A DNA stretch of 34,916 nucleotides from Bermanella sp034110565 (GCA_034110565.1 JAWUYY010000075.1:1-34916); one strand, 5' to 3'; counted from the stretch's first letter, positions 1 to 7,512 are shown. Notes: generated by a model not told the origin, from the sequence alone. A program made the numbers and translations.

Positions 1-206
1 CCGTCAAGGGTATTTTTAGTATTGCCTTCACGAATTTTATCTAACGCCTCACCGGTTACCACATGAATACGCCATGTTTGGGTATTGTAAGAAGAGGGTG
101 CCCACTTAGCGGTATTAATAATGTCATCAACCATTTCTTTAGACACGGGTTTATCAAGAAACCCACGAACACTTTTTCGTGATTGAGAAAAACTTGTAAA
201 ATCCAT
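1..206 (-). CDS. Nitroreductase family protein, N-terminal part (runs off the left edge)
   Basis: The visible 68 residues begin MDFTSFSQSRKSVRGF and contain APSSYNTQTW followed by HVVTG. These are the N-terminal FMN-binding signature (RxSxRxF, then APSSxNxQxW) of the NfsB/FMN-dependent nitroreductase family. Such enzymes are cytoplasmic FMN oxidoreductases that reduce nitro groups or quinones with NAD(P)H. The start at 204-206 is preceded by an AGAGG ribosome site about 7 nt upstream. The gene reads leftward out of the window, so length and active-site completeness cannot be judged. Family assignment is confident; substrate is unknown. Confidence 0.85.
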   Translation of the reverse strand, partial: MDFTSFSQSRKSVRGFLDKPVSKEMVDDIINTAKWAPSSYNTQTWRIHVVTGEALDKIREGNTKNTLD

Positions 207-554
207 AGCAAACCTCTTACTTATTATTGTGCAAAAGACCATAGCATGAAAAGAAAGCCATTGACGACAAACACCTTAAGGAACTCATTGTTCGAATTAA
301 ATAGATTGAATGTTGAAAGGATTGTCCGTTGATTTTTAATCAAACGGCTCATTAATATGAATAGAATTGATTGAACAAGTTTGGTTTTGTTTATATTAAA
401 TCATGGCCATATTTCGTCTTGTTGTATTTTAGATAGACAGTCAAAAACACAAATAGCTAGGTTGGCGTTTATTCCAATAAAAAGGTGATTGGTATGGATG
501 CCTTAGTTGCTGCCATAAACTAATGCTTTTGCTTTATTATTGTTCCGTAAAAGG

Positions 555-594
555 CGTCACGAGACCGTATATTTTGAGATACAATCACATGACG
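555..594. repeat. Hairpin repeat copy 1 (40 nt)
   Basis: The arms CGTCA and TGACG close a 40-nt imperfect hairpin with about 12 of 16 stem positions paired by hand. The left arm continues into GACCGTATATT, which is identical in copy 2. Copies 1 and 2 agree at about 27 of 40 positions, with 17 of the first 19 identical. It could be a fragment of a divergent attC-type site or a small non-autonomous repeat. Confidence 0.6.
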
Positions 595-805
595 TAAAAG
601 CCAAGCAAATACGCTATATAAGTGGTTTAGTTAAAATATAGGTCAAAACAGACATTATAAAATACGTAAGAAACTCAAGTATTTAATGGCCTGACGATAC
701 TTGGATAGGGCGTAAAGCACGGAACGACATATTTGCTAAACTTGGCTGAGAGGCCCATGATTGCAGGCTAAAGAAATTAACCGGGCAAACACGCCCTATA
801 AAAGA

Positions 806-845
806 CGTCATGGGACCGTATATTAAGTTATTTGCTCATGTGACG
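806..845. repeat. Hairpin repeat copy 2 (40 nt), next to the cassette border
   Basis: Same length and same closing arms (CGTCA/TGACG) as the copy at 555-594, with the shared block GACCGTATATT. Several arm differences keep pairing through G-T wobbles. It ends 11 nt before the GTTAGGT core at 857-863. That is where the folded part of an attC site belonging to an upstream cassette would be expected, although the 5' core of such a site is not canonical. Confidence 0.6.
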
Positions 846-857
846 TAGAATAAACTG

Positions 858-1394
858 TTAGGTTTTATTATGAGAACTACAGGAATGGGGCTTTGGAGCG
901 ATTCAAATGAAATGCTCGAAGCAGCTAGAACTCTAAAGACTCATAGTCCAAAATTAATTGGACCTAAATACTATTTGCTTGGACACAGTTTGGAAGTAGG
1001 TGTTAAAAGCTTCTTATTAGCAAAAGGATTTAATGAGGAACAGCTTAAAAAAATCGGCCACGACTTATGTAAGGCAATAGCAGCGGCAACAAAAGTAGGC
1101 ATTAATGAATTTTATGCTTTTAGTGAGCCTGAGTTAGATGCGATTACTCAGTTGAATCCGTACTATCGTTTAAAAGAACTCGAATATCGTGTTACTGGTT
1201 TCAAATCTTATCCGGATGATGAGGCGTTTTCAAAAATGATAAAAGGCATGTTAACTTCGATAAGACCAATATGCCGTGAGTCTTTAAATGAAAAAACCTA
1301 ACAAACCAAAGCTACACAGCCCAAAAACGTTTGCTACGCAAACTGGGCTTGGACTCAAACACGCTGCGCGCATTTTCGCTGTAGCTTAGGAACG
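858..1394 (+). mobile_element. Integron-type gene cassette (one ORF plus attC), no integrase in the window
   Basis: The left border is the core GTTAGGT (857-863, GTTRRRY consensus). The ORF at 870-1301 begins 7 nt after it and its stop codon lies inside the core ACCTAAC (1296-1302, RYYYAAC consensus). A cassette carries its own TTRRRY at the 5' end and the matching RYYYAAC at its attC. Here ACCTAAC is the exact reverse complement of GTTAGGT, as expected for one intact cassette of about 537 bp. The right border is GTT at 1394-1396. No intI is visible, so this is an isolated cassette or part of a cassette cluster lacking an integrase. Confidence 0.75.
870..1301 (+). CDS. HEPN-like protein carried by an integron cassette
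   Basis: This is a 143-residue mostly helical soluble protein without signal peptide or membrane segment. The segment YYLLGHSLEVGVKSFLLAKG (residues 34-53) followed by GHDL (63-66) resembles HEPN-domain proteins, which have a helix carrying HxxE...K, then a GHDL turn. HEPN proteins include RNases, toxins and nucleotidyltransferase partners. I do not see the Rx4-6H RNase motif clearly, so an RNase role is not claimed. It fills the cassette almost completely. The ATG sits 7 nt after the cassette's 5' core with no good Shine-Dalgarno, as is common for cassette ORFs. Function unknown; it could be a toxin-like or defence-linked single gene. Confidence 0.7.
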   Translation: MRTTGMGLWSDSNEMLEAARTLKTHSPKLIGPKYYLLGHSLEVGVKSFLLAKGFNEEQLKKIGHDLCKAIAAATKVGINEFYAFSEPELDAITQLNPYYRLKELEYRVTGFKSYPDDEAFSKMIKGMLTSIRPICRESLNEKT

Positions 1395-1400
1395 TTAAAA
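1296..1400 (+). other. attC recombination site of the gene cassette
   Basis: The site has the expected order of boxes. R'' is ACCTAAC (1296-1302), L'' is AAGCTACA (1309-1316), L' is TGTAGCTT (1380-1387, exact complement of L''), and R' begins GTTA (1394-1397). Pairing extends past L with a small bulge, and an inner hairpin GTTTGC/GCAAAC lies at about 1329-1343. Length near 105 bp fits long attC sites of chromosomal integrons. The R' last base departs from the consensus pyrimidine, which suggests the right half comes from the insertion target. Confidence 0.75.
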
Positions 1401-1432
1401 ACCGCTCCCGTCACCGGCAGCGGTTTTCTTTT
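1397..1432. terminator. Rho-independent terminator, usable in both directions
   Basis: The stem AAAACCGCT / AGCGGTTTT encloses a 12-nt loop and has T-rich tails on both strands. On the minus strand it terminates the decarboxylase gene ending at 1465. Its left arm directly continues the attC R' box, so the cassette joins the chromosome at the edge of this terminator. Confidence 0.8.
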
Positions 1433-1464
1433 ACCTGTCTACTTTTTATTCAACTCATCACAAG

Positions 1465-2628
1465 CTAAATAAAATACGCCTTTAACGGAGGGAAACCATT
1501 AAACTCAATGGCTGAGTAAGTGGTGGTGTAGGCGCCGGTTGAAAACCAGTACATGCGATCACCTGCAGCTAGGTTTAGTGGCAGTTCGTATTTGTAGTTT
1601 TCGTACAAGATGTCAGCGCTGTCGCAGGTTGGTCCTGCGATGATCACTTCTTCTACTTCGCCTTTTTTCTCAACGTATATTGGGTACTTAATAGCTTCGT
1701 CCATGGTTTCGATCAAGCCGCCAAATTTACCAATGTCGGTAAATACCCAACGGTTTAGGCCGGTGCGGTTTTTACGGCTGATCAAAATGACTTCACTTAC
1801 CAGTACACCTGCGTTGGCCACTAATGAACGACCTGGCTCCAAAATGATTTCTGGGAAGTCGTCATCAAAGTCTTCACGTAAAAAACGGGTGATTTCTTCG
1901 GCGTAAGTTTTTAAGTCGTTTGTGCGGCTTATATAGTTAGCAGGGAAACCGCCACCTAGGTTGGCCATTTTTAATTTAATGCCGTGCTCTTCTTGTAAGC
2001 GCTCGAAAATCCATTTTACTTTGGCAATGGCCGAATCCCATGCGCCGATGTCACGTTGTTGTGAACCCACGTGAAACGAAATACCGTAAGGTATCAAGCC
2101 TAGGTCACGGGCTAATACGCAAAGGTCTAACGCCATGTCGGTTTGGCAACCAAATTTTCGAGACAGTGGCCAGTCTGCGGTTTGTGAGCCTTCGGTTAAT
2201 ATGCGAATAAACACACGGGCACCCGGTGCCGCTTGTGCAATGTTGCGCAAGTCAGCTTCGGAGTCACTGGCAAATAAGTTCACGCCATTTTCGTGAAAAT
2301 AGCGAATGTCTTTGGCTTTTTTAATGGTGTTGCCGTAACTAATGCGATCACCTTTCACACCGATGGCCAATACTTTGTCGAGCTCGTAGCGGGAGGCCAC
2401 GTCAAAGTTGCAGTTGCGATCATCCAAAATTTTAAGCAATTCTTCAGCTGGGTTAGCTTTAATGGCGTAATAGGTTTTGGCGTAAGGAAAACAGGCAATT
2501 AGCTCGTCTAAATGGCGAGTAAATGTGGCGGTGTCCACCACTAAACAAGGTGTGTCTAGTGTGTCAGCGTATTGTTTAATGCGCTCGAAGGTGTCGCCTT
2601 CGTAGTAGTCCTTAGGTTGAATCTGCAT
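1465..2628 (-). CDS. speC: Ornithine/lysine decarboxylase, PLP fold-type III
   Basis: The protein is 387 residues, the usual length of SpeC-type decarboxylases in Pseudomonas and relatives, and converts ornithine (and often lysine) to putrescine (cadaverine) in the cytoplasm. Visible landmarks are YAIKANP with the PLP lysine at residue 57, HVGSQ (186-190), the glycine-rich GGGFP (225-229), EPGR (264-267) and CDSAD (335-339) with the catalytic cysteine donated across the dimer. The start at 2628 has AGGAG about 12 nt upstream, a slightly long spacing. It is monocistronic and followed by the terminator at 1397-1432. Ornithine versus lysine preference cannot be read from the sequence; some homologues are bifunctional. 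Confidence 0.9.
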   Translation of the reverse strand: MQIQPKDYYEGDTFERIKQYADTLDTPCLVVDTATFTRHLDELIACFPYAKTYYAIKANPAEELLKILDDRNCNFDVASRYELDKVLAIGVKGDRISYGNTIKKAKDIRYFHENGVNLFASDSEADLRNIAQAAPGARVFIRILTEGSQTADWPLSRKFGCQTDMALDLCVLARDLGLIPYGISFHVGSQQRDIGAWDSAIAKVKWIFERLQEEHGIKLKMANLGGGFPANYISRTNDLKTYAEEITRFLREDFDDDFPEIILEPGRSLVANAGVLVSEVILISRKNRTGLNRWVFTDIGKFGGLIETMDEAIKYPIYVEKKGEVEEVIIAGPTCDSADILYENYKYELPLNLAAGDRMYWFSTGAYTTTYSAIEFNGFPPLKAYFI

Positions 2629-2913
2629 CAGTGTGTGGTGCTCCTGTGTGTGTATGGCTTTTTTGGTTGAATAAGGTGTTTTAGAAAGTGCGAAATATAG
2701 GCTGATTGTGAGGGCAGTACAGTGATATTTTATTGTCTTAAGGATTACAATTTTTAATCAAACTAGCGGTTGGTTTTGATAAAAGCGCTCATATTGATGG
2801 ATAAAATGTGACAATAGGCCAGTGTGCCTACTGGCTTGGCGCGTTTTGTTGTATAAACCTGTGGTTAGATTCCGTCTATTCTTAGAATACCCCATTAATT
2901 GATTGAGAGAGCC

Positions 2914-3432
2914 ATGAGCCAGAGCAACCCATATTTAGGTCGTGCCCAGCGTTTTGTTGGTTTGCTAAAGCATTGTCAGGTGTTGGGCATGCAGGTGAAA
3001 GAGGCCAGTAAAGACAGCCTGACCATTGAGCTGCCTTATAGCGAGCAACACGTGGGCAACCCATCAACGGGTGTGATTCACGGTGGTGTGCTGACGACAT
3101 TAATGGATACGGCCTGCGGCACCATGGTGATTAATGCATTACCAGAATTTGAGCTGTGCCCAACCTTGGATTTACGGGTTGATTATGTGCGCGCAGCTGA
3201 GCCAAACAAGTCCATCTTTGCTTTTGCTGAGGCTTACCGTGTAAGCCGTCATGTGGTGTTTACCCGTTGTACCGTACATCAAGGTGATGTGAACGAGCCG
3301 GTTGCCAATTGTGTGGGTACGTTTATGCGTATTGGCTCTCACTTGTCGCCGCCTGATTTTAGAGATGCGGTGGTGGGTGACGATAAGTTCGATTTTGATC
3401 CGCAAAGTAACGCTCAGCAGGCTGGAGAATAA
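2914..3432 (+). CDS. PaaI-type hotdog-fold thioesterase (first of a tandem pair)
   Basis: The 172-residue protein has the PaaI/YbaW-type core GNPSTGVIHGGVLTTLMDTA, with the HGG segment that begins the central helix, and later LDLRVDYVRAAEP on the next strand. These enzymes hydrolyse acyl-CoA thioesters and work as hotdog oligomers. I chose the ATG at 2914 (MSQSNPY) because a GAGAG ribosome site precedes it. An in-frame TTG at 2899 would add five residues but has no better ribosome site. The stop codon lies one base before the next thioesterase gene, so the two are co-translated. Natural substrate unknown. Confidence 0.85.
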   Translation: MSQSNPYLGRAQRFVGLLKHCQVLGMQVKEASKDSLTIELPYSEQHVGNPSTGVIHGGVLTTLMDTACGTMVINALPEFELCPTLDLRVDYVRAAEPNKSIFAFAEAYRVSRHVVFTRCTVHQGDVNEPVANCVGTFMRIGSHLSPPDFRDAVVGDDKFDFDPQSNAQQAGE

Positions 3433-3433
3433 A

Positions 3434-3874
3434 ATGTCGAATTTTGAAGCACTTTTACAAGCCGCCCATGACGGTGGTGATTATAAACCGGTTGTGGATG
3501 CTATTCCTTATGCGCAATTAATTGGTATTGATTTTCAGCGCTTTGGTAATGATGTGATTTTCAAATTGCCAGACAACCCGAATAATATAGGTAACCCAAT
3601 TTTACCCGCTGTACATGGCGGCGTAGTGGGTGGCTTTATGGAAATGTCGGCGGCGCTTCATTTATTAATGATGCTTGATACGCCTGCTATGCCTAAGATT
3701 GTGGATTTCTCGTTGGATTATTTGCGCGCGGTGCGCGGCGGACGCGATACCTTTGCTGAGTGCCAGGTGATTCGCCAAGGCTCACGAGTGGCCAATGTGA
3801 TCATTAATGCATGGCAGACCAAGCGCGAAGAGGCGGTGGCTACGGCACGAGCCCACTTTTTGCTGGCGCCTTAG
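3434..3874 (+). CDS. PaaI-type hotdog-fold thioesterase (second of a tandem pair)
   Basis: This 146-residue protein starts MSNFEALLQAA at the ATG 3434, with GGAG six nt upstream inside the end of the preceding gene. The motif GNPILPAVHGGVVGGFMEMSA parallels the GNPSTGVIHGGVLTTLMDTA block of its neighbour, and VDFSLDYLRAVRGG matches the next strand. The pair therefore looks like an old duplication. Tandem hotdog genes could encode a heteromeric enzyme or two subunits with different acyl preferences; this is inference. The family is clear, the substrate is not. Confidence 0.85.
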   Translation: MSNFEALLQAAHDGGDYKPVVDAIPYAQLIGIDFQRFGNDVIFKLPDNPNNIGNPILPAVHGGVVGGFMEMSAALHLLMMLDTPAMPKIVDFSLDYLRAVRGGRDTFAECQVIRQGSRVANVIINAWQTKREEAVATARAHFLLAP

Positions 3875-3982
3875 TTGGTTGGTTTTATTGAAGGCTGCTC
3901 GTATTCGCGAGCAGGCTTGTTCGTACAAATTAAACATTAAGCGCGTGTTAGAAGCTGAATCCTGTTTGATTAAACAAATCCC

Positions 3983-4010
3983 CTTGAATTAAAAATTCCC
4001 GCCCTTATAT
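3983..4010 (+). promoter_or_regulatory. Sigma-32 (heat-shock) type promoter of htpG
   Basis: CTTGAA (3983-3988) is separated by 13 bases from CCCTTATAT (4002-4010). This is close to the RpoH consensus CTTGAAA-N11..16-CCCCATnT. It lies 40 bases before the htpG start, and htpG is a classic RpoH target. Confidence 0.7.
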
Positions 4011-4050
4011 AGGCTGCTCAGCGTTTTTCTAAAAGGACAGTGAGGGTCTT

Positions 4051-5940
4051 ATGACTACAGCTCAAAAAGAAACCTTAGGCTTTCAAACCGAAGTGAAGCA
4101 AATGCTTCATCTTATGATTCACTCTCTATATTCCAACAAAGAGATCTTTCTACGTGAATTAATCTCTAATGCGTCAGATGCTTGCGATAAGTTGCGCTTT
4201 GAAGCGTTAAATGATGACAGCTTGTTTGAAAATGACCCGCAGATTAAAGTCAGTATCGCTTTTGATGCTGAAGCCAATACGGTGACGATTTCAGACAATG
4301 GCATTGGTATGAACCGTGATGAAGTGATCGAGAACCTAGGTACGATTGCTAAATCGGGTACGTCTGCGTTTTTACAACAGCTTTCAGGCGATGAGAAAAA
4401 AGACGCCAACATGATTGGCCAATTTGGTGTGGGTTTTTATAGCTCATTCATCGTGGCGGATAAAGTAGAAGTGCTGACGCGTCGTGCTGGTAGTGATACG
4501 AAAGAAGCGGTGCTTTGGACATCAGCAGGCGAGGGTGATTTCACCATCGAAACCTCGGAAAAAGAAGGCCGTGGTACGCAAATCACGTTGCACCTAAAAG
4601 CAGACGAAAAAGAATTCGCGGATGGCTTCCGTTTACGTAATTTGGTGAAAAAGTATTCAGATCATATTGCTGTCCCCGTGCAAATGATTAAAGAGCACAC
4701 AGGTGAAGATGAAGCACCTGCCGAGCCAGAATGGGAAAACGTCAACAGCGCTAAAGCCCTTTGGGTTCGCAGTAAGTCAGATGTGACGGACGAAGAATAC
4801 CAGGAGTTTTACAAGCATATTTCCCATGATTATGAAAATTCATTAACTTGGTCTCATAACAAAGTTGAAGGTAAGCTTGAGTACACCAGTTTATTGTATG
4901 TGCCAAAACGCCCGCCGTTTGATTTATGGAATCGTGAAGGCAGTCGTGGTTTGAAATTGTATGTGCAGCGCGTATTCATCATGGATGACGCTGAGCAGTT
5001 CTTGCCACCTTATTTGCGTTTTATTAAAGGTGTGGTTGATAGCAACGATTTACCGCTTAACGTGAGCCGCGAAATTCTACAAGACAATGCCAGTATTACA
5101 TCAATGCGTACTGCGCTAACAAAACGTATTCTAGACATGCTTAAAAAGCTGGCTAAGAAAGACCCAGAGCAATATCAAGTTTTCTGGGAAGGTTTTGGCC
5201 AAGTACTAAAAGAAGGCCCGTCGGATGATTTTGCCAACAAAGAAAAAATCGCCGAACTATTTCGCTTTATGTCGACAAAAGGTGAAGACGATAAACAATC
5301 TGTTTCATTGGATGCGTATCTTGAACGTGCAGATGACAGCCAAGATAAAATTTACTACCTAACAGCAGAAAACTATTTAACGGCGTCACGCAGCCCACAC
5401 TTAGAAGTGTTCCGTAAGAAAGGCCTAGAAGTGCTGTTATTAACTGATCGCGTTGATGAGTGGATGATTTCACACCTAAGTGAATTTAAAGGTAAAACCT
5501 TTGAAGACATCACTAAGGGTGACCTAGCTCTAGACGACACAGATAAAGCTGAGCAAGAAAAAGCAGAAAAAGAAAACGAAAGTCTAATCGGCCGTATTAA
5601 AACCGCTTTAGGCGATAAAGTAGAAGATGTGCGTATCTCTACACGTTTAACGGATTCTGCTGCCTGTTTGGTAGTGGGTAAAGATGATATGGGCATGCAA
5701 ATGCGCCGTATGCTTGAAGCGGCTGGTCAAGCATTACCAGAAGCTAAGCGTGTGCTTGAAATAAATACGGCTCATCCGCTGATTGTTAAAATGGATCAAC
5801 AAAGTGATGAAGCGCGTTTTGCTGAAATGGCGGACATTATTTATGAACAGTCGCAATTAGCAGAAGGCAGCCAGCTACAAGATCCAGCCGGTTATGTTGA
5901 TCGTATTAATAAATTATTGCTTGGTTTGTTAGACGGGTAA
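4051..5940 (+). CDS. htpG: Molecular chaperone HtpG (bacterial Hsp90)
   Basis: Full-length at 629 residues. The N-terminal GHKL ATPase domain shows the Hsp90 opening motif around FLRELISNASDA (E36 is the catalytic glutamate, N40), DNGIGM (82-87) and IGQFGVGFYS (122-131). The middle domain contains the catalytic-loop region NVSREILQ, and the C-terminal dimerisation domain is complete. HtpG is a cytoplasmic ATP-dependent chaperone that remodels clients together with DnaK. The gene has its own sigma-32-type promoter and a strong terminator, so it is a single-gene unit. The ribosome site is in AAAGGACAGTGAGGG before the ATG. Confidence 0.97.
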   Translation: MTTAQKETLGFQTEVKQMLHLMIHSLYSNKEIFLRELISNASDACDKLRFEALNDDSLFENDPQIKVSIAFDAEANTVTISDNGIGMNRDEVIENLGTIAKSGTSAFLQQLSGDEKKDANMIGQFGVGFYSSFIVADKVEVLTRRAGSDTKEAVLWTSAGEGDFTIETSEKEGRGTQITLHLKADEKEFADGFRLRNLVKKYSDHIAVPVQMIKEHTGEDEAPAEPEWENVNSAKALWVRSKSDVTDEEYQEFYKHISHDYENSLTWSHNKVEGKLEYTSLLYVPKRPPFDLWNREGSRGLKLYVQRVFIMDDAEQFLPPYLRFIKGVVDSNDLPLNVSREILQDNASITSMRTALTKRILDMLKKLAKKDPEQYQVFWEGFGQVLKEGPSDDFANKEKIAELFRFMSTKGEDDKQSVSLDAYLERADDSQDKIYYLTAENYLTASRSPHLEVFRKKGLEVLLLTDRVDEWMISHLSEFKGKTFEDITKGDLALDDTDKAEQEKAEKENESLIGRIKTALGDKVEDVRISTRLTDSAACLVVGKDDMGMQMRRMLEAAGQALPEAKRVLEINTAHPLIVKMDQQSDEARFAEMADIIYEQSQLAEGSQLQDPAGYVDRINKLLLGLLDG

Positions 5941-5952
5941 TATTTATTGTTT

Positions 5953-5993
5953 AAAAAATAGCCCGTGAGGTTTCCTTGCGGGCTATTTTTTTT
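5953..5993 (+). terminator. Rho-independent terminator after htpG
   Basis: AAAAAATAGCCCG pairs with CGGGCTATTTTTTTT around a 13-nt loop, immediately after the htpG stop. It can also stop transcription from the opposite strand. Confidence 0.85.
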
Positions 5994-6099
5994 GTCTTAA
6001 ATCAGGGCACTGGCGCACAATCGACGACTAGGTTTATGCTTTGTCATGACGTATCATAGCGCCATCTTACAATTACAAATTTATAATAAAAGGTGATTC

Positions 6100-6651
6100 A
6101 TGAAATTGCTGCGCCTATTGGCCCCAATCAGTTTGTTGATGAGTTCTGCGGTTTATGCTGGCGGTACCCTAGATTTAAGTATTAATGATCATATGGCTGC
6201 GCTTGAGTATGACGCGACGCGCATGGGCAGCCCTATGCATGTTTCTGCGGGTTTTTTACATCATGAAGATGATGGTGATTTAATGTCGCTTGGTTTAAGT
6301 GCCGTTGACGTACGCAGCCAACAAAGCAGTTTGCGCATTGGTGTAGGCGGTAAGCTATACGGTTACTTTACAGATGCAAATGATAGTGGAGCGTTAGCCG
6401 TGGGCGGTTTCGCTCGCTATATGCCACCTGAACTAAACGGCTTGGGTTTTGGCGGGCATGCGTATTATTCGCCTAGCGTGCTGTCGTTTTCGACCACAGA
6501 GAATCTAGTGGACGTAGGTGCTCGTATTGAGTTCATGTTATTGCCGACCGCTATGGTGTATTTAGGCTATCGCTTTGTTGAAGCGAATGATGAAAAGGGT
6601 GATATCGAGATTGTGAATGCCGGCCACTTTGGCTTGCGTATTAACTTTTAA
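6100..6651 (+). CDS. YfaZ-like outer-membrane protein
   Basis: The 183-residue precursor has a clear signal peptide (MKLLRLLAPISLLMSSAVYA) with cleavage after residue 20 or 21. The mature part consists of alternating strands such as LRIGVGGKLYGYF and MVYLGYRFVEA, and ends in FGLRINF, a C-terminal aromatic typical of outer-membrane barrels. The overall pattern matches the YfaZ family, whose role is not established. Its stop overlaps the start of the next gene (TAATG), suggesting coupling. Good confidence for an outer-membrane barrel, moderate for the family. Confidence 0.75.
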   Translation: MKLLRLLAPISLLMSSAVYAGGTLDLSINDHMAALEYDATRMGSPMHVSAGFLHHEDDGDLMSLGLSAVDVRSQQSSLRIGVGGKLYGYFTDANDSGALAVGGFARYMPPELNGLGFGGHAYYSPSVLSFSTTENLVDVGARIEFMLLPTAMVYLGYRFVEANDEKGDIEIVNAGHFGLRINF

Positions 6652-7100
6652 TGATGAGCCCAGTTAGCCGTACTAATCAGGTGTTGTTTTTTGCTCGTAC
6701 TTGCCTTGGGCAGGCCGAGCAATCTAGCCATCAAGAAAAACGACAGTTAGAAGAGGCCGCTTTGGCTCATTTATATGCTGGTGTTTTTTCTTTTGCTAAT
6801 GAGCTTGTGTCTCAGTATCGCTTAGAGCCGTTTGCTAGCTTGCACGAGTTGTTTTCTCGTGAAGACTTGCCTGCTGAGCTGTATGAATTAAGCCTTTTGA
6901 GCCATGAATCCAGTGGTTGGTTGAGTTCTATTGTTAAGCAATACAGCCGAATGTTGGTTTCTGGGTTAGATGAAGGTGCAGTGGTACAGTCTGTACAATT
7001 AATTACAACTCAATCCGATTATGTGGACTTATTGCGTAACTGGTTGATTGAATTAGAAAAAACGATTCAACGCATGCGCTTGCACTACCAAGAAAACTAA
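6651..7100 (+). CDS. Conserved hypothetical, DUF6586-like
   Basis: This is a 149-residue, mostly alpha-helical cytoplasmic protein with no signal peptide. The N-terminal region (TNQVLFFARTCLGQAEQ) and the acidic middle resemble a small family found near lexA in Pseudomonas relatives; I recall it as DUF6586 but cannot check. Its start overlaps the yfaZ-like stop by one base, and an alternative ATG follows at 6654. Next downstream is another short conserved ORF, as in the Pseudomonas arrangement. No function can be assigned. Confidence 0.6.
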   Translation: MMSPVSRTNQVLFFARTCLGQAEQSSHQEKRQLEEAALAHLYAGVFSFANELVSQYRLEPFASLHELFSREDLPAELYELSLLSHESSGWLSSIVKQYSRMLVSGLDEGAVVQSVQLITTQSDYVDLLRNWLIELEKTIQRMRLHYQEN

Positions 7101-7118
7101 TTGCCGATTTTTTAGGCG

Positions 7119-7147
7119 TTGGAGTGCTTGTTTTGCAGTGATATACT
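7119..7147 (+). promoter_or_regulatory. Sigma-70 type promoter upstream of the 82-residue ORF
   Basis: TTGGAG (7119-7124), a 17-base spacer and TATACT (7142-7147) with an extended TGA just before it. This lies 43 bases upstream of the start at 7190. Confidence 0.55.
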
Positions 7148-7189
7148 CCCGCCCCCTTTGTATCGTGTCACCAAATTTCGAGAGTTTTT

Positions 7190-7438
7190 ATGGCCGCTGT
7201 ATTTGAAATTGTAGAACTATCCGATGGCGACATTGCGTTGAAACGCAGTGACGGTGAAGGGGAGCCTTTAGTGCGCATTACCTTCTCTGGTGATGCTAAA
7301 GAAAGCTTTCCTGAGCAACACATCGAAATTGCTAAGGCTATGATCGAAGCTGGTGTGCGCAAAGTAGGTGAGTTAAGCGGCGTGCATGTTGAAGATGTAT
7401 CGGCTATTGCTGACTACGAAGAACACATCATTCACTAA
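7190..7438 (+). CDS. Small conserved hypothetical protein (82 residues)
   Basis: The protein begins MAAVFEIVELSDGDIALKRS and reads like one small alpha/beta domain, acidic overall, without signal peptide. A short protein of the same kind and length lies beside lexA in Pseudomonas, so the neighbourhood supports a real gene. It has its own likely promoter (7119-7147) and a perfect terminator shared with convergent lexA. The ribosome site is CGAGAG before the ATG. Function unknown. Confidence 0.7.
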   Translation: MAAVFEIVELSDGDIALKRSDGEGEPLVRITFSGDAKESFPEQHIEIAKAMIEAGVRKVGELSGVHVEDVSAIADYEEHIIH

Positions 7439-7460
7439 GTGAACCGTTTGTGAGCTACAT

Positions 7461-7491
7461 AAAAAAAACGCTGCAATTGCAGCGTTTTTTT
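7461..7491. terminator. Bidirectional terminator between the small ORF and lexA
   Basis: The run AAAACGCTGCAATTGCAGCG with flanking A and T tracts is a perfect palindrome. It serves both convergent genes. Confidence 0.9.
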
Positions 7492-7512
7492 ATGTTTGAA
7501 ATTCAGCCAAGC

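Larger units (their letters stand above)
207..869. other. 660-base AT-rich intergenic stretch
   Basis: No convincing coding region was found on either strand. The stretch holds two similar 40-nt hairpins (555-594 and 806-845). It also holds a second shared box, GCAAAYACGC followed by TATAA, at about 605-622 and 785-804. At its right end lies an integron-type GTTAGGT core (857-863) that opens the downstream gene cassette. The left part (207-540) contains the nitroreductase upstream region; I see nothing else I can support there. The stretch may be decayed cassette material, but this is inference. Confidence 0.6.

Noticed and set aside
776..863. A second complete attC site ending at 863
   Set aside because: Hairpin 806-845 and the GTTAGGT core fit, but the 5' core candidates (AATTAAC at 776-782 or GGCAAAC at 784-790) do not fit RYYYAAC, so I list only the hairpin and the core.
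2818..2835. Short hairpin GCCAGT/ACTGGC between speC and the thioesterases
   Set aside because: Only a 6-bp stem without T tract or link to a promoter; likely chance.
2899..2913. TTG start for the first thioesterase
   Set aside because: ATG 2914 has the nearer ribosome site, and the extra five residues add nothing.
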